From a bacterium D16-50 (GTDB lineage: Bacteria > Bacillota > Clostridia > Lachnospirales > Lachnospiraceae): a stretch of 64,000 nt of DNA. The DNA lies in the NCBI GenBank assembly GCA_003612485.1, contig RAZA01000001.1, positions 423,239-487,238 of the forward strand. Direction: 5' to 3'. The translations under genes were made by a program, and so were the position numbers. Of this stretch, positions 53,708 to 60,499 are shown piece after piece (position 1 is the first letter of the stretch; each line of letters begins with the position of its first letter). The notes beneath the pieces were generated by a model that made no database searches, was not told where the DNA came from, and was given only the letters and a program-made list of their open reading frames with translations.

Positions 53708-55200
53708 TCAGACGAGCCTGCCGTGCAGGCTTTCCTCCCTTCCGGGGCACTGTTTCGCCTCCGCATATTTGAACAGCATGGCCGCCTTTGAAAACAATTC
53801 CTTATGCCGAAATTCCAGATACACACGTTTATCCTCATACACAAGAATCCGTTTTACAAAGGTCATAAGCGTCATACGGTCAAGCTCTGTAATCTGCATG
53901 GCAGATTTCAGGCGCTCCAGATTGATTCCTGCAGCAACGCCGGATTTGAAAAGCGCCTTCACCGCATCCTCCTGACTGCTGACCGCCTGCTGCAGCTCCT
54001 GATAGCGCCGTTCATAAATCAAACGGAAATTCTTAAAATCTTCCTCCATGATAATCCCTCTTTTCAGGTCCTCATAAAGCCCCGCCCTGAGGGACAGATA
54101 CTTACCCTGCTCCTTGTGCAGCCTTTTGAGCTCCATGTCAAAGGAAACCACTTCCTCAAAATCAACCTCCAGCCGCTCAATATGGGCCAGCACATTGCTT
54201 TTTTCCAGAAACAAGGCGATCTGCTGTCTGAGTCCTGTCAGTACAAGCACACGCAGATCCTCCTCGGAGATTGTGTGTCTTGTGCATTCCCCTCCTTTAT
54301 TTTTTGTTGCACAGATAAAGGAAACCCTTTCCCGCCCCTTATAGCGGTTTATCCTGCGCTGCATGGGCTCCATGCAGTCGCCGCAGAACAGTATGCCTGC
54401 GTAAAGATGCGCTTTTTCATCTCCGTTTCCGGCGCGGGTATCTACCTGCAGCAAATCCTGCACAAGCTCAAAATCCTCTCTGGAAATGACGGCCTCGTGG
54501 GCTTCCGGCACCCTCGTCCATTCTTCCTGAGGCTTCATTACGGATTTTTTCAGTTTGTAGTTGATCTTTTCTTCCTTGCCTTGTACCAGCGTGCCGATAT
54601 AGCTTTCATTCACAAGGATCCTCTTTACCGCCACCGGCGACCATCTTGCCCTTGCTCCCGTGACAAACCCGGTTCTGAATTTCTCCCCCTGCATCCTCTT
54701 GTATTCCATGGGCGAGAGGATCCCCAGCCCGTTCAGCTTTTCGGCAATGGCAAGATTGCTGAAGCCTTCTATTTTCCACGCAAATATCTTCCGTACAATA
54801 TCAGCGGCATATTCATCCGGCTCAAGCCTTTTTTTGTTCTCTTCGCTTTTCTTATATCCATAAACCGCAAACGCGCCGATAAATTCTCCGTTTTCCCTCT
54901 TAATCTTCTGGTGGCTCCTCACCTTGCAGGAAATATCTCTGGCGTAAGAATCGTTGACAAAATTCTTAATAGGTATTGTCAGAGAAGTCTCATTATAATC
55001 GGCTGTGAGGGAATCAAAATGGTCTGTCAGGGCGATAAAGCGCACAGAAAAAGCCGGGAAAGTCTTTTGAATCAACCGCCCGGCTTCAATATAATCCCGT
55101 CCCAGTCTGGACAGGTCTTTTACAATCACACAGTTGACATGACCCGCTTTTATGTCTTCCATCATCCGCTTAAACTCCGGCCTGTCAAAAGCTGACGTTA
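53708..55200 (-). pseudogene. Large serine recombinase A1, 5'-truncated by ICE2
   Basis: About 495 codons from AFDRPEFKRMMED through VIVKDLSRLGRDYIEAG, the recombinase domain (SPMEYKRMQG, AVKRILVNESYIGTLVQG), ribbon CGDCMEPM...C and coiled coil. The start of the catalytic domain with YxRxS and about 60 residues are missing; codons upstream of ~55200 (MSVARKTLIFQCFQ) come from ICE2. The lost half is expected beyond the far end of ICE2. Confidence 0.85.
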
Positions 55201-55291
55201 GATAACGATACTTTTGAAAACACTGGAAAATCAAGGTTTTTCGAGCGACGGACAAGCAGGGTATTGTACTAAAAACTGAATACGACGCAGA

Positions 55292-55340
55292 AGCGGCGTT
55301 TCTTACTCTCTACATGGGAGAACAGGAACGCCGCTTTTTT
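55292..55340 (+). terminator. Terminator at the head of ICE2
   Basis: AGCGGCGTT (55292-55300) pairs with AACGCCGCT (55327-55335), followed by a T-run. It insulates ICE2 genes from outside transcription or ends a leader. Confidence 0.7.
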
Positions 55341-55347
55341 CATGCCC

Positions 55348-55465
55348 TTTGTTACGCAGTAGGGGCAGAAAAAGCCTTGCTACAAGCGGTTTTGCGGGTG
55401 TGTATCTGGCGCGGCAAGGGATTTATACCTTATCCCCCGAAACTGCGCTTCTACTGCGTAACAAA
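55348..55465. repeat. 15-bp perfect inverted repeat upstream of the ICE2 initiator gene
   Basis: TTTGTTACGCAGTAG (55348-55362) and CTACTGCGTAACAAA (55451-55465) flank 88 bp. The right arm ends 24 bp before the rep start. Possible Rep binding site or long leader hairpin. Confidence 0.7.
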
Positions 55466-55489
55466 TCCAAAGCAAAGGAGTTATGAACT

Positions 55490-56473
55490 ATGGCAGTTTT
55501 CAGAGTGGAACGGAACAAGGGCTACACCGTAATGAGCAACCACCACCTACGCAACAAGGAGCTTTCCCTAAAGGCAAAGGGGCTGTTGTCGCAAATGCTG
55601 TCACTCCCCGAAGATTGGGACTACACCTTGAAAGGCTTATCCCTTATCAACCGGGAGAAGATAGACGCTATCCGCGAAGCCATTAAGGAGCTTGAACGCG
55701 CCGGGTATATCGTCCGGTCAAGGGAGCGCGACGAGAAAGGACGCTTGCGGGGCGCGGACTATGTGATATTCGAGCAGCCGCAGCCGCCTACGCCGGATTT
55801 ACCTACATTGGAAAATCCAACATTGGATAATCCAACGCAGGAAAAACCAACATTGGAAAAACCTACGTTGGAAAATCCAACGCAATTAAATAAAGATATA
55901 CAAAGAACTGACTTACCAAAAAAAGAAAAAATAATTACTGATGAACAAAGTACCCATTCCATTCCTATCCTTTCCCCTAACCCCTCTCCTTGCAGAGAAG
56001 CGGCTACGCCGCCGGAACGGAAAGGAACGGAAGCGACAGTACAGAGCGCGGTAGAGATATACCGGGAAATCATCAAGGACAATATCGACTACCACATTCT
56101 CAAACAGGACATGAAGTTTGACAGTGACAGGCTTGACGAGATTGTAGACCTCATGCTTGAAACCGTATGCACCGCCAGAAAGCGGGTACGGATTGCGGGG
56201 GACGACTACCCGGCAGAGCTTGTGAAGTCAAAGTTTATGAAACTGGACGGCGAACATATCCGCTTTGTGCTTGACTGTATGCGGGAGAACACAACCAAAA
56301 TCCGCAACATCAAGCAATATCTGAAAGCCGCCCTTTTCAATGCCCCGTCCACAATCGGCAATTATTATACTTCACTTGTCGCCCATGACATGGCAAGCGG
56401 CGCACTGTCACCAAAAAAGCCGCAGTACGGCGACCCGGACTATTATTCATGTAAACCGGGCGAAAGCCTGTAA
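55490..56473 (+). CDS. Replication initiator-like protein (HTH + DUF6017)
   Basis: A 327-residue protein. The N-terminal ~90 residues form a winged-helix region (SNHHLRNKELSLKAKGLLSQ, REAIKELERAGYIVR). A repeat of PTLEN-type pentapeptides lies at residues 105-134. The C-terminal DUF6017 (REIIKDNIDYHIL ... NTTKIRNIKQYLKAALFNAP) matches that of the ICE1 RepA. ATG 55490 has GGAG nine bases upstream. Likely starts ICE2 replication. First gene of the ICE2 operon. Confidence 0.85.
   Translation: MAVFRVERNKGYTVMSNHHLRNKELSLKAKGLLSQMLSLPEDWDYTLKGLSLINREKIDAIREAIKELERAGYIVRSRERDEKGRLRGADYVIFEQPQPPTPDLPTLENPTLDNPTQEKPTLEKPTLENPTQLNKDIQRTDLPKKEKIITDEQSTHSIPILSPNPSPCREAATPPERKGTEATVQSAVEIYREIIKDNIDYHILKQDMKFDSDRLDEIVDLMLETVCTARKRVRIAGDDYPAELVKSKFMKLDGEHIRFVLDCMRENTTKIRNIKQYLKAALFNAPSTIGNYYTSLVAHDMASGALSPKKPQYGDPDYYSCKPGESL
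55802..55891. repeat. Six 15-bp iterons inside the ICE2 initiator gene
   Basis: Six tandem units of the type CCAACATTGGAAAAT encode PTLEN, PTLDN, PTQEK, PTLEK, PTLEN and PTQLN. The ATTGG/CCAAC parts also make short dyads. Candidate replication origin within the initiator gene. Confidence 0.75.
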
Positions 56474-56496
56474 AACAACAAAAGGAGGATTTTATT

Positions 56497-56718
56497 ATGG
56501 CACAGAAAATGACAGGAGCATTGGTATTTGACGAGCGCACCGACCGTTACGACATCCGCTTTGACTTAAACAGCTACTACGGGGGCTTGCATTGCGGCGA
56601 GTGCTTTGACGTATTCGTGCGGGGCAAGTGGAAGCCTACCCGGATTGAGTACGGCGACAACTGGTATCTTGTGGGTATCAGAGCCGAGGACTTGAACGGG
56701 CTGCGGGTGCGTATCTGA
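56497..56718 (+). CDS. DUF5348 family protein
   Basis: A 73-residue protein, MAQKMTGALVFDERTDRYDIRF, with LHCGECFDVFV and WYLVG motifs, matching DUF5348. AGGAGG precedes ATG 56497. Between the initiator and PcfB, as in related ICEs. Function unknown. Confidence 0.8.
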   Translation: MAQKMTGALVFDERTDRYDIRFDLNSYYGGLHCGECFDVFVRGKWKPTRIEYGDNWYLVGIRAEDLNGLRVRI

Positions 56719-56759
56719 CCGCCGCCCTATAAAGAAACGCGAAAGGAGGAAGCGAGGAA

Positions 56760-57236
56760 TTGCAGGACGAAGTAAACGAAAAGACCATAGCCCTTTACAT
56801 CAAGACCGGGAAGCTGACCGCGCAGACGCTCCAAAAGGCAATGAAAGCCATACTGTCAAAGGGCAAAAAGCAGCTTGCAAAACCGCCACAGGGCAAGCAG
56901 AGCTTAAAGCAGCTTATGAAGCAGAACGCGGGCGTTTCCAACATTGAGATTACCGAGGGCAATATCAAAGCCTTTGAGAGTACGGCGAAAAAGTACGGTA
57001 TCGACTTTGCGCTGAAAAAGGACGCAACGGAAAGCCCGCCCCGCTATCTGGTTTTTTTCAAGGGGCGGGACGCGGACGTGCTGACCGCAGCCTTTAAGGA
57101 GTTTTCCGCAAAGAAGCTGACACAGGAGAAAAAGCCCTCTATCCGAAAGCTGCTCTCTACGCTCAAAGAAGCCGCACAGGGCAAGAACGCGGAACGGGCA
57201 AAGGTCAAGAACAAGGACAGGGAGGTATCGCTATGA
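56760..57236 (+). CDS. PcfB family (DUF3801) protein, ICE2 copy
   Basis: A 158-residue protein from TTG 56760, QDEVNEKTIALYIKTGKLTA, with KYGIDFALKK and SPPRYLVFFK as in the ICE1 copy at 22976-23506. GGAGG is ten bases upstream. It overlaps VirD4 by four bases (ATGA). Confidence 0.9.
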   Translation: MQDEVNEKTIALYIKTGKLTAQTLQKAMKAILSKGKKQLAKPPQGKQSLKQLMKQNAGVSNIEITEGNIKAFESTAKKYGIDFALKKDATESPPRYLVFFKGRDADVLTAAFKEFSAKKLTQEKKPSIRKLLSTLKEAAQGKNAERAKVKNKDREVSL

Positions 57237-59041
57237 AGCCGGAAATCAAGAAGCTGCTTATCCTAAATCTCCCGTATCTGCTCTTTGTCTGGCTCTTTGA
57301 TAAAGTGGGCGCGGCTGTCCGGCTCTCCCCCGGCGCGGACGCAAGCGCAAAGCTGCTGCATCTTGGGGACGGTTTTACAGCCGCCTTTTCCAGTATCGCG
57401 CCGAGCTTCCACCCCGTCGATTTGCTTATCGGCATTGCGGGGGCGGCCATTGTCCGGCTGATTATCTACACCAAAGGCAAGAACGCGAAGAAATACCGCC
57501 GCGGGACAGAATACGGTTCGGCGCGTTGGGGAACCGCCGACGATATAAAACCGTACACAGACCCGGTATTTGAGAACAATATCCCCTTAACACAGACGGA
57601 ACGGCTCACCATGAACAGCCGCCCGAAGCAGCCGAAATACGCAAGAAACAAAAATATCCTTGTAATCGGCGGTTCCGGCAGCGGCAAGACCCGGTTCTTT
57701 GTGAAACCGTCGCTCATGCAATGTACGTCAAAGGATTTTCCAACGTCGTATATCGTCACTGACCCAAAAGGAACACTGGTTTTGGAAACCGGGAAAATGT
57801 TACAGCGGTACAAATACCGTATCAAAGTGCTAAATACGATTAACTTCAAAAAATCCATGAAATACAACCCCTTTGCCTATCTGCGGAGCGAAAAGGACAT
57901 TTTGAAGTTAGTCAATACCATTATCGCCAACACAAAAGGCGACGGGGAAAAATCCGGCGAGGATTTCTGGGTGAAAGCGGAAAAGCTCTACTACACCGCG
58001 CTAATCGGCTACATCTGGTATGAAGCCCCGGAGGACGAGAAGAACTTCACGACGCTGCTTGAAATGATAAATGCGTCGGAAGCCCGCGAGGACGACGAGG
58101 ACTTCCAGAACCCGGTTGACCTCATGTTTGAACGTCTGGAAGAAAAAGACCCGGAGCATTTCGCGGTCAAGCAGTACCGCAAATACAAACTTGCGGCGGG
58201 CAAAACGGCGAAGTCGATTTTAATTAGCTGCGGCGCGAGGTTATCCCCATTCGACATTAAGGAGCTGCGGGAGCTGATGGAAACCGACGAAATGGAGCTT
58301 GACACCATAGGCGACAGAAAGACCGCCCTTTTCGTCATTATCAGCGACACCGACGACACCTTTAACTTTGTCGTGAGTATTCTCTACACACAGCTATTCA
58401 ACCTTTTGTGCGACAAGGCAGATGATGAATACGGCGGGCGGCTTCCCGTCCATGTTAGGTGCTTACTTGATGAATTTGCGAATATCGGGCAGATACCCAA
58501 ATTTGAGAAGCTAATCGCAACCATACGGAGCCGGGAAATATCCGCGTCAATCATCTTGCAGAGCCAGTCACAGCTAAAAGCCATTTACAAGGACAACGCC
58601 GATACCATAGTCGGCAACTGCGACACCACCCTTTTCTTGGGCGGCAAGGAAAAAACGACGCTCAAAGAAATATCGGAGATTTTAGGGAAAGAAACGATAG
58701 ACAGCTTCAACACGTCCGAAACAAGGGGGCGGGAGCTTTCGCATGGGCTGAACTATCAGAAATTGGGAAAGCAGCTTATGACGGAAGATGAAATCGCGGT
58801 CATGGACGGAGGGAAATGTATCTTGCAGCTACGCGGGGTACGCCCGTTCTTTTCGGACAAATTCGACATAACGAAGCACCCGAAATACAAGTACCTGTCC
58901 GACGCAGACCCGAAGAACGCCTTTGACATGGAGAAGCACCTTAAACGCCGCCCCGCCATTGTCAAGCCCGACGAGGTTTTTGACTATTACGAGATTGACG
59001 GGGCAGATTTACAGGAGGACGCAGAACATGAGGAAACGTAG
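57233..59041 (+). CDS. VirD4/TraG-type coupling protein, ICE2 copy
   Basis: A 602-residue coupling ATPase. Two N-terminal membrane segments, SRPKQPKYARNKN, Walker A GGSGSGKTRFF near 147, Walker B LLDEFANIG near 412, and an acidic tail. It is closely similar to the ICE1 VirD4 over the whole ATPase. The downstream T4SS genes are missing here, so it would need another channel. Confidence 0.95.
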   Translation: MKPEIKKLLILNLPYLLFVWLFDKVGAAVRLSPGADASAKLLHLGDGFTAAFSSIAPSFHPVDLLIGIAGAAIVRLIIYTKGKNAKKYRRGTEYGSARWGTADDIKPYTDPVFENNIPLTQTERLTMNSRPKQPKYARNKNILVIGGSGSGKTRFFVKPSLMQCTSKDFPTSYIVTDPKGTLVLETGKMLQRYKYRIKVLNTINFKKSMKYNPFAYLRSEKDILKLVNTIIANTKGDGEKSGEDFWVKAEKLYYTALIGYIWYEAPEDEKNFTTLLEMINASEAREDDEDFQNPVDLMFERLEEKDPEHFAVKQYRKYKLAAGKTAKSILISCGARLSPFDIKELRELMETDEMELDTIGDRKTALFVIISDTDDTFNFVVSILYTQLFNLLCDKADDEYGGRLPVHVRCLLDEFANIGQIPKFEKLIATIRSREISASIILQSQSQLKAIYKDNADTIVGNCDTTLFLGGKEKTTLKEISEILGKETIDSFNTSETRGRELSHGLNYQKLGKQLMTEDEIAVMDGGKCILQLRGVRPFFSDKFDITKHPKYKYLSDADPKNAFDMEKHLKRRPAIVKPDEVFDYYEIDGADLQEDAEHEET

Positions 59042-59198
59042 CGCAGAGGAAAAACAAAAGCAGCTTGAACGGTTTTTAATAAATGTTGCGGAAGCCGCCG
59101 ACGCTGCATTATGGGAGTATTGGCGGGAAAAGGAAGCGGAACACCGCCGTTTTGCAACGGAGTATGTTACGCGCCGGGGGCTTATCCCGCAACAGTGA
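59028..59198 (+). CDS. Small conserved-looking protein after VirD4
   Basis: A 56-residue basic, helical protein, MRKRSAEEKQKQLERFLIN..., from ATG 59028 with GGAGG nine bases upstream. It overlaps the end of virD4. No known domain; composition like a small coiled-coil accessory protein. Confidence 0.6.
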   Translation: MRKRSAEEKQKQLERFLINVAEAADAALWEYWREKEAEHRRFATEYVTRRGLIPQQ

Positions 59199-59223
59199 CA
59201 GCATGGCAGACCGCCGGGGGACA

Positions 59224-59325
59224 GGGGAAGCTACACTTCCCCTACGCTGCCTTGCGGCAGCTACCCCTTTGTGAACTTGCGGGAAGCGAACACCTTGCTA
59301 TGCAAGCTATTCACTTCCCGCAAGT
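59224..59325. promoter_or_regulatory. Three consecutive hairpins between VirD4 and Maff2 (ICE2)
   Basis: GGGGAAG/CTTCCCC (59224-59242), GCTGCC/GGCAGC (59246-59261) and ACTTGCGGGAAG/CTTCCCGCAAGT (59275-59325) follow each other within 102 bp. None is followed by a T-run. The same gap in ICE1 holds three palindromes of another sequence. Confidence 0.65.
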
Positions 59326-59506
59326 CTGAATAATACCCGTCCGGCAGCACAGCGGGACACCGAAAGGAGGAATGGAAGCAATCACATATATCAATATCGG
59401 CTACATGATACGCGCCCCTACTTTCCGGCGCAGTACACAGCGGCAGGAGCCGCACCCCTTACAACTGAATACCGCCGCGCCGCAGAACTTACGCAGCGCG
59501 GGGACA

Positions 59507-59534
59507 GCCGCCTTTATCAGAGGGCGGTTTTTTT
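59507..59534 (+). terminator. Terminator upstream of the Maff2 remnant
   Basis: CCGCC-TTTATCAGA-GGGCGG followed by TTTTTTT. It matches in position the ICE1 terminator at 20621. Between 59326 and 59607 I see no other supported gene. Confidence 0.75.
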
Positions 59535-59607
59535 GTGCGGCGGCATACGCTGACCGCCTTTTGTCCGCTTGCCGGACAGCCGCAGACGCGGCAGAAAGGA
59601 TATATTT

Positions 59608-59748
59608 ATGGCATTTTTCAATAGCGCAGTAGACGTTTTGCAGACCCTTGTTGTAGCACTTGGAGCAGGGCTTGGTATCTGGGGCGTAATCAATCTGATG
59701 GAGGGCTACGGCAACGACAATCCGGGCGCGAATGCTCATGTACAGTAA
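59608..59748 (+). pseudogene. Maff2 remnant, truncated after 41 codons
   Basis: MAFFNSAVDVLQTLVVALGAGLGIWGVINL continues to EGYGNDNPGA (segments shown to stay in frame), then switches to NAHVQ and a stop. The second membrane segment present in the ICE1 copy is missing. The switch near 59731 marks a recombination joint, after which the ICE module changes completely. Confidence 0.8.
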
Positions 59749-59830
59749 AGAAGCAAACAACCGAAAACAAGAGATAGACCGCAAGCACCACACTATTCCG
59801 AACCAAAGAGCAAACGACAAGCACCATGGA

Positions 59831-59960
59831 AATGTGTATAACTTGCTATTCCGTTATGGAAAAGCCCGTTCACAGAACATGGAAAAGCTAAAGTGCAGCT
59901 TTCCCACATTCTGTGAACGGACTTTCCCACAACTCCATAAGATAGCAAGTTATGCACATT
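59831..59960. repeat. 130-nt long imperfect hairpin
   Basis: Outer arms AATGTGTATAACTTGCTAT and ATAGCAAGTTATGCACATT pair with one mismatch. Middle arms CCGTTCACAGAA / TTCTGTGAACGG are perfect, and the inner stem AAAGCT/AGCTTT closes a 7-nt loop. Internal bulges are small. It sits 80 bp after the Maff2 break and upstream of the BlaI gene. A folded single strand, a palindromic mobile unit or a transfer site could look like this. Confidence 0.8.
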
Positions 59961-60039
59961 ACGCACAGTGCCGACTACTACGGAATCCCTTGCTTTCCCT
60001 TATCTATCCAAGAAAATAAATTATGAATTTTTTCTTAAA

Positions 60040-60111
60040 ACTACTGCGGTAGTGTTGACAACCGATTAAGAAAGGTGTAATGTGTAATCAAGCAGAAACT
60101 ACTGCGGTCTT
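60040..60111 (+). promoter_or_regulatory. Promoter and twin operators of the BlaI-type gene
   Basis: TTGACA (60055-60060), 17 bp, TAATGT (60078-60083). The dyad ACTACTGCGGTAGT (60040-60053) abuts the -35, and a half-matching copy ACTACTGCGGTCTT (60098-60111) lies in the leader. Such twin sites suit autorepression by a BlaI/MecI-type dimer. A third TACTGCGGTAGT occurs at 60541-60552 inside the M56 gene. Confidence 0.75.
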
Positions 60112-60129
60112 GTGGAAAGGAGGAAACAA

Positions 60130-60489
60130 ATGGATATTAAACTTTTCGATTCAGAATTGAAAGTAATGTGTGTGCTTTGGAACGAGGGCGACACCACAGC
60201 AAAACACATATCCGACGTTCTGAAAAAAGAAATTGGCTGGAACATGAATACTACCTACACACTGATAAAAAGGTGTATCAAAAAAGGGGCGATTGAACGT
60301 TCCGAGCCTAATTTCATGTGCCATGCCCTTATTCCCAAAGAAGAAGTACAGGAAGCGGAAACAAAAGAATTGGTTGACAAGATTTATGACGGTTCAGTTG
60401 ACAAACTGTTTGCAGCCCTGTTAGGCAGAAAAAAGCTCTCCGCTGAACAGATTCAGAAGCTAAAGCAGATTGTGGAAGATTTGGAATGA
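60130..60489 (+). CDS. BlaI/MecI/CopY-type repressor
   Basis: A 119-residue winged-helix repressor: FDSELKVMCVLWNEGDTTAKHISDVLKK, then NTTYTLIKRCIKKGAIER, with a C-terminal dimerisation helix region. Length is usual. AGGAGG lies six to seven bases before ATG 60130. It is followed after ten bases by the M56 protease, whose cleavage activity normally removes BlaI from DNA (family knowledge). Confidence 0.92.
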   Translation: MDIKLFDSELKVMCVLWNEGDTTAKHISDVLKKEIGWNMNTTYTLIKRCIKKGAIERSEPNFMCHALIPKEEVQEAETKELVDKIYDGSVDKLFAALLGRKKLSAEQIQKLKQIVEDLE

Positions 60490-60499
60490 GGTGGTGTAA

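Larger units (their letters stand above)
41350..55200. mobile_element. Element A: triad-recombinase element interrupted by B and ICE2
   Basis: A1, A2 and A3 form one minus-strand operon once B is removed (TGA-ATG and ATGA junctions). The end after A3 abuts the subtilase fragment near 41350-41360, where TTGACTGGAGA resembles the B end TTGACACAAGGAGA. The other end lies beyond ICE2. Confidence 0.7.

Noticed and set aside
53804..55195. 463-residue open frame on the plus strand
   Set aside because: Antisense shadow of recombinase A1; no recognisable domain or start context.
55314..55532. 72-residue frame in the ICE2 leader
   Set aside because: It runs through a terminator and an inverted repeat and into the initiator gene; no ribosome site.
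55802..55891. CRISPR-like tandem repeat
   Set aside because: Units are 15 bp, contiguous without spacers, and in frame within a coding gene.
59372..59632. 86-residue frame between hairpins and Maff2
   Set aside because: It has AGGAGG upstream but crosses a terminator and overlaps the Maff2 start; composition is Ala/Arg-rich shadow-like. Not strong enough to list.
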